DNA from: CAVQXR01 sp046330455
Lineage (GTDB): Bacteria > Actinomycetota > Thermoleophilia > Gaiellales > Gaiellaceae
Assembly: GCA_046330455.1 (NCBI GenBank)
Contig: JAXLSU010000005.1
Coordinates: 62,001 to 126,000 of the forward strand
Reading direction: 5' to 3'
DNA: 64,000 bases
Shown here: positions 33,337 through 41,027 of the stretch, piece by piece
How positions within the stretch are numbered: the first letter of the stretch is position 1
Layout: each line of letters opens with the position of its first letter
The notes under the pieces: generated by a model
What the model saw: the letters and a program-made list of their open reading frames with translations, nothing else
Database searches by the model: none
Told to the model about the DNA's origin: nothing
Made by a program: the position numbers and the translations under genes

Positions 33337-34488
33337 TCAGGCTAGCGACGAAGGGAGCGGGCCGACGAGGTCCTCGTCGAGCACGAGGACGGTACGGGCC
33401 CCCTCGCCGCGCCGGAGACGCCCGAAGGCGTCCTCGACGCCGTCGAGGTCGGTCGCGTGCGAGATCGTGCCGGCCACGTCGAACCGGTCCTCCGCGACGA
33501 GCAGGGCGAGCTCCGCGATCTCGGCGGCGGGGTTGCCCGAGCCGTAGAAGCAGCCCTTCAGGCTCTTCTCGGACAGGAAGTCGATCGCGGGCACCGAGGC
33601 GTCCACGCCGCGCGGAGCGAGGCCGACGACGACGGCGGTCGCTCCCGGGCGCAGGCAGTCCCAGGCGAGCCGGATCGTCTCCGGGCGGCCCACCACCTCG
33701 AAGGCGTGATCGACGCCCCCGGCGGCGAGCTGCAGCACCGTCGACGGGACCTCCTGCGTGTCGGCGTTCACGATGTGGGTCGCGCCGCGGGCGCGGGCTC
33801 GCTCGAGCTTCTCGGGAGCCCGGTCGACCGCGATGATCGGATCTGCACCGGCGATCCTCGCGGCCGCGATCACCTGCAGGCCGACCCCGCCGCAACCCAC
33901 GACACAGACGCTCTCGCCGGGCCGGACGCGGGCAGCGTTGCGAACCGCTCCGACGCCTGTCACGACCGCACATCCGACGAGAGCGGCCTGCCAGAGGGGC
34001 AGGGCATGCGGGATCGGAACGGCGCAGGCGGCGGGCACGACGCATCGTTTCGCAAAGCACCCGACGGCAAGGAACTGGCGCAGGCGGGTACCGTCGGCGC
34101 CCGCCAGGCGGAGGGTCCCGTCGAGCAGCCGATCCCTGAACGAGCTGTCGGCGCTCGCCTCGCACAGGTTCGCTCTCCCGGCCTTGCAGTATCGGCACGT
34201 GCCGCAGGCCGGAACGAATGAGAACGCGACGCGATCGCCCGGAAGCAGGTGATGGACGCCGTCACCGACGGTCTCGACCACGCCCGCTCCCTCGTGGCCG
34301 AGTACGATCGGAAACCGGTCTCCGAGATGGCCGTCGGCGAGGTGCAGATCGGAGTGGCACACGCCCGCCGCACCGACCCGGACGAGCACCTCGCCGGGCC
34401 GCGGCGGGTCGAGCAGGACGTCCTCGACGGATGCAGGATCCCCCGGGCGTCGCCACACGGCGGCCCGGACGGGTACGGCCTCACTCAT
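33337..34488 (-). CDS. Zinc-dependent class III-type alcohol dehydrogenase
   Basis: A 383-residue MDR dehydrogenase. GVCHSDLHLADGHLGDRFPIVLGHEGAGVV holds the catalytic zinc Cys/His, CGTCRYCKAGRANLCE the structural zinc cysteines, and CVVGCGGVGLQVIAAARIAGAD the NAD-binding fold. The arrangement resembles class III enzymes, including NDMA-dependent or mycothiol-dependent formaldehyde dehydrogenases. A role in formaldehyde or alcohol oxidation would fit the formaldehyde-activating-enzyme homologue upstream, but that is inference. ATG 34488 is the start; a 19-bp palindrome lies about 95 bases upstream. Confidence 0.87.
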   Translation of the reverse strand: MSEAVPVRAAVWRRPGDPASVEDVLLDPPRPGEVLVRVGAAGVCHSDLHLADGHLGDRFPIVLGHEGAGVVETVGDGVHHLLPGDRVAFSFVPACGTCRYCKAGRANLCEASADSSFRDRLLDGTLRLAGADGTRLRQFLAVGCFAKRCVVPAACAVPIPHALPLWQAALVGCAVVTGVGAVRNAARVRPGESVCVVGCGGVGLQVIAAARIAGADPIIAVDRAPEKLERARARGATHIVNADTQEVPSTVLQLAAGGVDHAFEVVGRPETIRLAWDCLRPGATAVVVGLAPRGVDASVPAIDFLSEKSLKGCFYGSGNPAAEIAELALLVAEDRFDVAGTISHATDLDGVEDAFGRLRRGEGARTVLVLDEDLVGPLPSSLA

Positions 34489-34811
34489 GCAAGTCTTTCC
34501 AATCCGGTCGCAAACCCGACACGTTTCGTGCGCACCGTGTGCGATTTCTCCCGGTAGGGTAGGCAGCGGGTGGTGGGTGGTCCCCACCCAGGGTGGGGGA
34601 ATGGGGCCGGGCAGCGCGATCGAGGAGCCCGGCCGCGCACGGATCGGGCTGCAGGGCTTCGGCGAGCGCGGCGCTCCGGCGCGGCTCCGGGGAGTCGGTG
34701 TCGGGGTAGCGGCGTTCCGCCCGTCCCGGCGCCGGGTCGGTCGCCGATTCCGCGAGCCGTCGGCGCGCCGGACCGCGCGGGCGATCGCCCGCGGCGGCAG
34801 CGTGGCGGCCC
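34489..34811. other. Intergenic gap with a symmetrical GGTGGGG operator-like site
   Basis: No credible gene in this 323-base gap between the alcohol dehydrogenase and the enolase-superfamily gene. It contains CCCCACCC (34582-34589), one base, then GGGTGGGG (34591-34598), a near-perfect 17-bp palindrome that is too tight for a hairpin loop and so looks like a protein-binding site rather than a terminator. Confidence 0.45.
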
Positions 34812-35927
34812 TCAGTCGTGGGCACGGAAGGCCTCCAGTGCCTCGAGGTCGGGGGTCACGCCGAGCCCGGGCCCCGGGGGCGGGGCGAGCGTGCCGTCCG
34901 GAGCGATCTCGAGCGGCCCGGGGAGCAACCAGTCGCGGCGGTCGGGCGTCCAGGCCGGAGGGTCGAAGGGAACCTCGAGAAACGGGCAGGTCGAGACCGC
35001 GAGGGCGGCGTGCAGGTTGGCGAGCAACCCGTAGCCGTTCGTCCAGGTGTGGGGTGACCAGGAGCGCGCGAAGAGGTCGGCGAGGGCGGCGAGCCGCCGG
35101 CAGCCGCCGATCCCGCCGGCGAGGACGACGTCCGCCTGCAGGACGTCGATCCCGCCGCGCACGAGCAGCTCGCGCGCCTCGTGGGCTCCTCGTACCATCT
35201 CGCCCGCCGCCAGCCGGATCGAGGTCAGCCGCCGAAGGGCCGCGTAGCCGTCGACGTCGTCGCTTCGCAGCGGCTCCTCGAGCCAGTAGACACCGAGCCG
35301 CTCGAGCTCGCGGGCACACTGCGCCGCGGTCGCGACATCCCAGCGGGGCGCACGGTCGCCCGGCATCCGCCAGCCCTGGTTCGCGTCGACCATCAGCTCG
35401 ACTCCGGTCCCGACGGCCTCTCGCACACGCTCGACGACCTCGACGTCGCGGCGCCAGTCAGCGAGGTGGAAGCGCAGCTTGACCGCCTTCACTCCCCGGT
35501 CGCGCAGGGCCACGACCCGCCGGGCGCGCTCGTCCGCCGAGACGAGCTCGCCGCTCGATGCGTACGCGAGGATCCGGTCCGAACCGCCCCCGAGGAGACG
35601 CCAGAGCGGCTGGTCGAGCGCTCGCCCGACGAGATCCCACACGGCGACCTCGACGGCCCACGGGCGACCGCCGTGGAAGTCGACCGTCTCGCAGACCTCG
35701 CGTACGGCCTCCGTGCGCAACGGATCGACGCCCGAGAGCAGACGCGAGAGAGCGGTCGCGTCCGGGAGCCCGTCGCCCCCGCTCGCAAACCCGGTCAGGC
35801 CCTCGTCCGAATGGACGAGCACGAGCGTCGCCTCGACCCGTTCCCGCGGCACGGGGTCCCAGGCGGCGTGGAAGGGCGGGTCGAGGGGAAACACGTACCG
35901 GCGGGTCTCGACGGAGGTGATCCTCAT
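34812..35927 (-). CDS. Mandelate racemase/muconate-lactonizing enzyme-like (enolase superfamily)
   Basis: A 371-residue enolase-superfamily enzyme. The capping domain starts MRITSVETRRYVFPL. The barrel shows the K-x-R base (VKAVKLRFH), metal ligands in MVDANQGW, WLEEPL and AAGEM, the Asp of LQADVVLAGG and the His of SPHTWTNG, which make the Asp-His dyad of the MR subgroup. These enzymes remove the proton next to a carboxylate, usually dehydrating acid sugars. The substrate is unknown. ATG 35927 is used because the family fold starts there. Confidence 0.87.
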   Translation of the reverse strand: MRITSVETRRYVFPLDPPFHAAWDPVPRERVEATLVLVHSDEGLTGFASGGDGLPDATALSRLLSGVDPLRTEAVREVCETVDFHGGRPWAVEVAVWDLVGRALDQPLWRLLGGGSDRILAYASSGELVSADERARRVVALRDRGVKAVKLRFHLADWRRDVEVVERVREAVGTGVELMVDANQGWRMPGDRAPRWDVATAAQCARELERLGVYWLEEPLRSDDVDGYAALRRLTSIRLAAGEMVRGAHEARELLVRGGIDVLQADVVLAGGIGGCRRLAALADLFARSWSPHTWTNGYGLLANLHAALAVSTCPFLEVPFDPPAWTPDRRDWLLPGPLEIAPDGTLAPPPGPGLGVTPDLEALEAFRAHD

Positions 35928-36326
35928 CGAGCTCTCCGCTCCGGACAGCGTGTGCGGCCCGGACGGCTGCACGGCTGCGCCGCGGGATGCGCCCGGTCGC
36001 CTCGAGCCCCCGCGGCATCCGGGCTGACGGCGCACCGGCGCGGCCGGCCCCTCCCGTGCCGGGGCGAGCGAGGCCCTTCCGGACCGGCGCACACGAGCTC
36101 CGTCTTGTGGCTTGCGGGCATCGTGGGCGGCTGCAGGGCTGCGCCGCGCGGCGCGCCCGGCCGCGTTGCTGCCTCCAGCTGCCCGGGGCCGCTGCGCGCC
36201 TGCGCGGTCTGCTCGCCGCGCGCGAGGATCACCGAGCGGCCCCCGGGACGGAGCGCTCGCGCTCTCCTTCGCCAGATGCGACCCGGCGGCAGGCGGACAG
36301 AGAGCGGTCGCCCTGCGGGGCGTGCA
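35928..36326. repeat. GC-rich intergenic gap with a diverged direct repeat
   Basis: No gene is supported in this 399-base gap. CGGCTGCACGGCTGCGCCGC at about 35964 recurs as CGGCTGCAGGGCTGCGCCGC at about 36129, each followed by a GCGCGCCCGG-like stretch, so the gap holds two diverged copies about 165 bp apart. Confidence 0.5.
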
Positions 36327-36842
36327 TCACTCCCCCCGGTAGTAGACGTTCGTTGCCTCCTCCCGGCGCGCGGCGAGCGCGCGTACGGTCCTTGGCTTCG
36401 GCGGCGACACGGCGTCGGCGATCGCCGCCCGCACGGCCTCGCGATTCGCGAGCCGCAGGGCCGTCTCGTCCGAGGCTCCCGGATCGACCCAGACGGGCAC
36501 GAGGAGCATGAGCTCAGGTACCTCCTTCGGGTCGAGCAGGCCCTCGGCGACCGCGTCGAGGACACCCTGGGCGATTCCGAGCTGGGCGGCTCCCCACGTC
36601 AGCCGCGAGTGCTGATCGCTCGCGAACGTGGCCTTGTTGACGATCACCGTCGTCGGCCGTACGACCTGCCCGAGCTCGAGGCAGGCGAGGAAGGGCAGAT
36701 GACCGGGCCTTGCGTCGGCGAGCGCGCCCGCGATCGCGGCCGCAGTCGGCGAGCCGCGCCGGCCGATCACGACGTTCACGTGCGCGCCGTTCGGAACCTC
36801 GCCCGCCCACGCCTCACCGATCCGCCCGTCGAGTGGATCCAT
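36327..36842 (-). CDS. Formaldehyde-activating enzyme (Fae) homologue
   Basis: A 171-residue protein whose length and sequence follow Fae: RIGEAWAGEVPNGAHVNVVIG contains the conserved histidine (AHVNV), followed by GSPTAAAIAGALADARPGHLPFLA, TVIVNKATF, WGAAQLGIAQGVLDAVAEG and LLVPVWVDPGA. Fae condenses formaldehyde with tetrahydromethanopterin in methylotrophs; homologues outside methylotrophs may have other roles. It lies 1 base after the small ORF stop and downstream of a peptide-type ABC transporter. Whether the host has methanopterin cannot be seen here. Confidence 0.8.
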   Translation of the reverse strand: MDPLDGRIGEAWAGEVPNGAHVNVVIGRRGSPTAAAIAGALADARPGHLPFLACLELGQVVRPTTVIVNKATFASDQHSRLTWGAAQLGIAQGVLDAVAEGLLDPKEVPELMLLVPVWVDPGASDETALRLANREAVRAAIADAVSPPKPRTVRALAARREEATNVYYRGE

Positions 36843-36843
36843 G

Positions 36844-37086
36844 TCAGCTCCCTCCGTTCAGGTCGGCCACCACGCGAAGCGCGGAGCCGGATGCCGTGTG
36901 CTCGAACGCCTCGCCGGCCGGCCCGAGCGCAAGCCGACGCGAGGCGACCCGGCGCGAGCGTCGGCGGGCGCTGTTCGCCCGTGCGCGAACGAGCACCTCG
37001 TTCCGTCCCGGCAAGGCCGCCTTGATCCGGGCCACCTCGGGAAGTGCACCGGTCTGCGGGAGAACGGCTGCGCGGGTCGTGGTCAT
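36844..37086 (-). CDS. Small ORF between ABC ATPase and Fae homologue
   Basis: An 80-residue frame whose ATG overlaps the ABC ATPase stop (ATGA) and whose stop is 1 base before the Fae start, spacing that argues for a translated gene. The N-terminus (RAAVLPQTGALPEVARIKAALPG, then NEVLVRARA) faintly resembles the start of MDR dehydrogenases, and the C-terminus (SGSALRVVADL) could match their end, which would make it an internal-deletion remnant. It may equally be an unrelated beta-rich domain. Confidence 0.45.
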   Translation of the reverse strand: MTTTRAAVLPQTGALPEVARIKAALPGRNEVLVRARANSARRRSRRVASRRLALGPAGEAFEHTASGSALRVVADLNGGS

Positions 37087-39116
37087 CCGCTCACCCGCGT
37101 GCCTGTGGGCGGTGTCGCCTGGAGGCGCCGGAGCTCGTCGAGCGGGATGTGGCAGCGCAGGAAGTGGCCGGGCACGGCCTCCGCGAGCGGCGGCTCCTCC
37201 GTCTCACAGATCGCGCCGAGCCTGCGCGGGCAGCGCGTGTGGAAGACGCAGCCGGACGGCGGGCTCGCATGGCTCGGGATCTCGCCCTCGAGCCTGATTC
37301 GCACCCGCTCCGTCCCCTCGATCGTCGGCACGGCCGAGAGCAGCGCTTCGGTGTACGGATGGTGCGGGGCGTTGAAGACGGCCTCGGCGTCCCCGAGCTC
37401 GAGCACGCGGCCGAGATAGAGGACCGCGATGCGGTCTGCGAGATACCGGACGACGCCGAGATCGTGGGAGATGAACAGATAGGTGACGCCCTGTTCGGCC
37501 TGGAGGTCGGCGAGCAGATTGAGGATCGCCGCCTGCACGGACACGTCGAGCGCGCTCGTCGGCTCGTCACAGACGACGACCCGCGGCTCGCCGGCAAACG
37601 CCCTCGCGATCGCCACCCGCTGCTTCAGCCCGCCGGAGAGCTGGGCCGGACGGGTGTTGAGGAGGCGCACGTCGAAGCGTACGGAATGGGCGAGCTCGCG
37701 CAGCCGCGTGTCTCGCTCGGCGCCTGACACGCCCATGAGCTTCGTGAGCGCGCGATTGATGATCCGCCGGACGGAGAAGCGCCGGTTGAGGGCAGCGTCT
37801 GGGTTCTGGAACACGATCTGGAGCGCCCGCACCTGCTCTGCCTCCCGCTTGCCGATCCTCGGGGAGAGCGGCCGGCCGTCGAGCTCTACCACCGACCCCG
37901 GGTCAGGGGCCGTGAGCCCGAGGAGGAGCCGGGCGAACGTCGTCTTGCCGCTTCCCGACTCACCGACGAGACCGAGGGTCTCGCCCGGGCGGATCGCGAT
38001 CGAGACGTCGGCGAGCGCGCGGACGTCGTGCCCGTCCTGGCGGAACGTCTTCGTCATCCCCTCGGCCCGCACCACCGGCGTTCCGTTCGTCTCACGGCTT
38101 CGCGGCGTGACCTGCGACGGCGTCGACCGCGGCAGGGTCGCCGCCTGCTCGTGGAAGTGGCAGCGACTCATGTGCCCGGGGCCGACCGGCCGGGGCTCGG
38201 GCTCCTGTTCGGTACAGACGGGCTGGGCCAGCGCGCACCGGTCGGCGAACACACACCCCGGCAGGTCTGCGCCGAGCTGCGGCAGGAAGCCCGGGATCGT
38301 GTCGAGCCGGTCGTGATCCTTTCGCAACCCGCCGCGGGGAATGCAGCGGACGAGCCCGACCGTGTAGGGATGGCGCGGGCGCTCGAGCACCTCGCGTGTC
38401 GCTCCCTCCTCGACGAGCCGGCCCGCGTAGAGGACGCCGACCCGGTCGCACATCGTGCGGATCACGCCGAGGTTGTGGCTGATGAAGAGAACGCTCGTCG
38501 CGAGCTCGGCGCGGAGCCCGGCCACGAGGTCGAGCACCTCCGCCTCGACGGTCGCGTCGAGCCCCGTCGTCGGCTCGTCGAGGATGAGCAGCGCCGGGTC
38601 GGTGGCGAGCGCCATTGCGATCACGACCCGCTGCTGCATCCCGCCGGAGAGCTGGTGTGGATACCGGCGCATGACGGCGTCCGGATCGGAGATCTGCACC
38701 TTGACGAGCATCGCCCGGGAGCGCTCGCGTGCCTCTGCACCCGCCAGCCCGGCCAGCTCGTAGACCTCGGCGATCTGGTCGCCGACGCGGATCGACGGGT
38801 TCAGGGCCGTTCCCGGGCTCTGGTACACCATCGACACCTGCTTCTGCCGTAGCGTCCGCACGTCTGCCTCGGACATGGCGCCGACCTCGCGACCGCTCAC
38901 CCGGATCGAGCCGCCGGTCACCTTTCCGTTGCGCGGCAGGTAGCGCATCGCCGCGAACGCCGCGGTCGTCTTCCCGCAGCCGGACTCCCCGACGAGCCCG
39001 TACGCCTCCCCGGCGCCGATCGAGAACGTGACCCCGCGCAGCACGGGGCGGTCGATCCCGCGCACCGTGTAGGCGACGGCGAGATCGTCGAGCTCGAGGG
39101 CGGGCACGTCCGTCAT
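37083..39116 (-). CDS. Fused dipeptide/oligopeptide ABC ATPase (DppD-DppF type)
   Basis: A 677-residue protein with two complete ABC ATPases in one chain. Domain 1 has GLVGESGCGKTTAAF, LSGGMQQRVV and LLILDEPTTGLD; domain 2, from residue about 345, has GLVGESGSGKTTFARL, LSGGLKQRVAIARAF and VVVCDEPTSALD. Each ends with the cysteine-rich oligopeptide-permease tail (CVFADRC...C...C and CVFHTRC...C...C). It would energise the DppB/DppC permeases as a pseudo-heterodimer. ATG 39116 overlaps the DppC stop. Confidence 0.93.
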   Translation of the reverse strand: MTDVPALELDDLAVAYTVRGIDRPVLRGVTFSIGAGEAYGLVGESGCGKTTAAFAAMRYLPRNGKVTGGSIRVSGREVGAMSEADVRTLRQKQVSMVYQSPGTALNPSIRVGDQIAEVYELAGLAGAEARERSRAMLVKVQISDPDAVMRRYPHQLSGGMQQRVVIAMALATDPALLILDEPTTGLDATVEAEVLDLVAGLRAELATSVLFISHNLGVIRTMCDRVGVLYAGRLVEEGATREVLERPRHPYTVGLVRCIPRGGLRKDHDRLDTIPGFLPQLGADLPGCVFADRCALAQPVCTEQEPEPRPVGPGHMSRCHFHEQAATLPRSTPSQVTPRSRETNGTPVVRAEGMTKTFRQDGHDVRALADVSIAIRPGETLGLVGESGSGKTTFARLLLGLTAPDPGSVVELDGRPLSPRIGKREAEQVRALQIVFQNPDAALNRRFSVRRIINRALTKLMGVSGAERDTRLRELAHSVRFDVRLLNTRPAQLSGGLKQRVAIARAFAGEPRVVVCDEPTSALDVSVQAAILNLLADLQAEQGVTYLFISHDLGVVRYLADRIAVLYLGRVLELGDAEAVFNAPHHPYTEALLSAVPTIEGTERVRIRLEGEIPSHASPPSGCVFHTRCPRRLGAICETEEPPLAEAVPGHFLRCHIPLDELRRLQATPPTGTRVSG

Positions 39117-40027
39117 CGCTCGAACACCCGGGAGATCCCGTCGGTGACGAGGTTGACCGAGATCACGAGGAGCGCGATCGCGAGCGCGGGGAAGAGGGTC
39201 GGCCACCAGTAGCCGCCGTTCACGATGACGTAGTTCTCCTTGATCTGGAGGCCCCAGTCCGGCGCGGGAGGCTGGACGCCGAAGCCGAGGAACGCGAGCG
39301 TCGCGCTCGCGAAGATCGCGTAGCCGAGCCGCACCGTGAACTCGACGAGGATCGGCGCGGTCACGTTCGGGAGGATCTCGGCGAACATGATGTACGGCGC
39401 GCGCTCGTTGCGCAGCCGTGCCGCCTGGACGTACTCGAGCTCGCGCTCGGCCAGCACCGCAGCGCGCACGGTCCGGGCGATGATCGGCGCGAAGACGATC
39501 CCGATCACGACGATCACGGCACCCTTCGAGGGTCCGAGCGCGACGAGCGCGACGAGCGCGAGGATGATCAGTGGGATCGCGAGGAATGCATCGACGATCC
39601 GCATGAGCACGTCGTCGACGAGCCCTCTGAAGTAGCCGGTCACGAGCCCGATCGCGGCGCCGAGGACGGTCGCAAGCACCGTCGCGAGCGACGCCACGAG
39701 GAGGATGTCCCGGGAGCCGACGATCACCCGCGAGAACACGTCCCGTCCGAGCTGGTCGGTTCCGAACAGGTGTGACCCCGAGGGGGACTGGAGCTTGTTC
39801 GCGAGATCGGAGGCAGACCCGAGCGGATCGTAGGGCGCGATGACGTTTCCGAAGATCGCACAGAACAGGAACACCGCGAACAGCGCCGCACCGGCGAGGA
39901 ACGTCTTCGAGCGCAGCAGGAGCCGGATCCGCTCCCGGCGGGCCGTTCGCGCCTCGTCGCGCTCGTAGGCCGGCCCCTCGGGCAGGGGGTGCTCGGCGAG
40001 CACGAGCTCTTCCTCGGGCCTGCTCAT
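39113..40027 (-). CDS. Dipeptide-type ABC transporter permease (DppC type)
   Basis: A 304-residue membrane protein. A cytoplasmic N-terminus is followed by a first helix (FLAGAALFAVFLFCAIFGNVI), the periplasmic APYDPLGSASDL and GTDQLGRDVFSRVIVGSR motifs, and the permease EAA-type loop (EYVQAARLRNERAPYIMFAEILPN), and it ends FLGFGVQPPAPDWGLQI. Start and stop overlap the neighbouring permease and ATPase by 4 bases each. Confidence 0.93.
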   Translation of the reverse strand: MSRPEEELVLAEHPLPEGPAYERDEARTARRERIRLLLRSKTFLAGAALFAVFLFCAIFGNVIAPYDPLGSASDLANKLQSPSGSHLFGTDQLGRDVFSRVIVGSRDILLVASLATVLATVLGAAIGLVTGYFRGLVDDVLMRIVDAFLAIPLIILALVALVALGPSKGAVIVVIGIVFAPIIARTVRAAVLAERELEYVQAARLRNERAPYIMFAEILPNVTAPILVEFTVRLGYAIFASATLAFLGFGVQPPAPDWGLQIKENYVIVNGGYWWPTLFPALAIALLVISVNLVTDGISRVFER

Positions 40028-40980
40028 GACTCCGACGAGGCGAGGCGGATCCGCGGGTTGAGCAGCGAGTAGAGGACGTCCGCGATCAGCGTCGAGACGA
40101 GATAGACGATCCCGACGACGAGCACGGAGCTGAGCAGCAGCGGGAAATCCTTCTGCTGGGCGGCGCGGAAGATGAGCTGCCCGATCCCGTTGTAGTTGAA
40201 GATCAGCTCGATCGCGACGAGGCCGCCGATCAGGTAGCCGACCTGGGTGGCGACGACCGCGATCGTCGGGAGCAGCGAGTTGCGCAGCACATGGCGGCGG
40301 ATCACGGTGCGGCGCGGCAGCCCCTTGAGGTAGGCCGTCCGCGTGTAGTCGGAGTCGAGCGACTCGATGGTTCCCGCCCGGGCCATCCGCGAGATGTAGC
40401 CGAAGAGCACGAACACGAGACAGAGCGACGGGAGCAGCAGGTACTCGACCTGGGTGAAGAACCCTGCCCCGCGCGGCGCCTGGGCCGTCACCGGGAGCAC
40501 GTCGAGCCAGACCCCGAACACCATGATCACGAGCACGGCCCACACGAACTCGGGGATCGCGGTTGCCGATAGTCCCCCGATCGAGATCACGCGGTCGCGG
40601 AGCCGCCCCTCCCGGAGCGCCGCGGCGATGCCGCCGATGATCCCGAGCGGCACGACGATCAGGAAGGCGAGCAGGGCGAGCTTCGCCGAGTTCTTGAGGG
40701 CCGGCCAGAGGAGCTCCTCGACGGGCCGGTTGAACGCGTACGAGGTCCCGAGATCCCCGGTGAGCAGGCCGCCGATCCAGTCGCCGTACTGCACGACGAC
40801 CGAGCGGTTCGTGCCGAGCTCCTCGTTCAGCTGGTCGACGGCGCGCTGATCGGCGAACGGCCCGAGGATCACCCGACCCACGTCTCCGGGCAGTGCCTGC
40901 GCGGCCACGAAGATCACGATGCTGAGCAGCAGCAGCGTGACGAGCGCGAGGCCGAGCCGTGTGAGCAGGAACCGCGCCAT
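40024..40980 (-). CDS. Dipeptide-type ABC transporter permease (DppB type)
   Basis: A 318-residue permease with the typical N-terminal helix (MARFLLTRLGLALVTLLLLSIVIF), a periplasmic domain with DLGTSYAFNRPV, five further helices and the EAA loop (DYTRTAYLKGLPRRTVIRRHVLRNSLLP). NYNGIGQLIFRAAQQKDFPLL is the family C-terminal signature. It is separated from the binding-protein gene by a 47-base gap holding a strong hairpin. Confidence 0.93.
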   Translation of the reverse strand: MARFLLTRLGLALVTLLLLSIVIFVAAQALPGDVGRVILGPFADQRAVDQLNEELGTNRSVVVQYGDWIGGLLTGDLGTSYAFNRPVEELLWPALKNSAKLALLAFLIVVPLGIIGGIAAALREGRLRDRVISIGGLSATAIPEFVWAVLVIMVFGVWLDVLPVTAQAPRGAGFFTQVEYLLLPSLCLVFVLFGYISRMARAGTIESLDSDYTRTAYLKGLPRRTVIRRHVLRNSLLPTIAVVATQVGYLIGGLVAIELIFNYNGIGQLIFRAAQQKDFPLLLSSVLVVGIVYLVSTLIADVLYSLLNPRIRLASSES

Positions 40981-40992
40981 CGCAGGCGGGGA

Positions 40993-41018
40993 GAGGGGCC
41001 GGGATCCCCCGGCCCCTC
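40993..41018 (-). terminator. Intercistronic hairpin after the binding-protein gene
   Basis: GAGGGGCCGGG at 40993-41003 pairs perfectly with CCCGGCCCCTC at 41008-41018 around a 4-base loop, 9 bases downstream of the binding-protein stop. Its position between binding protein and permease fits partial termination or 3'-end protection, which would raise binding-protein expression over permease. Confidence 0.7.
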
Positions 41019-41027
41019 GCCTCGGGT

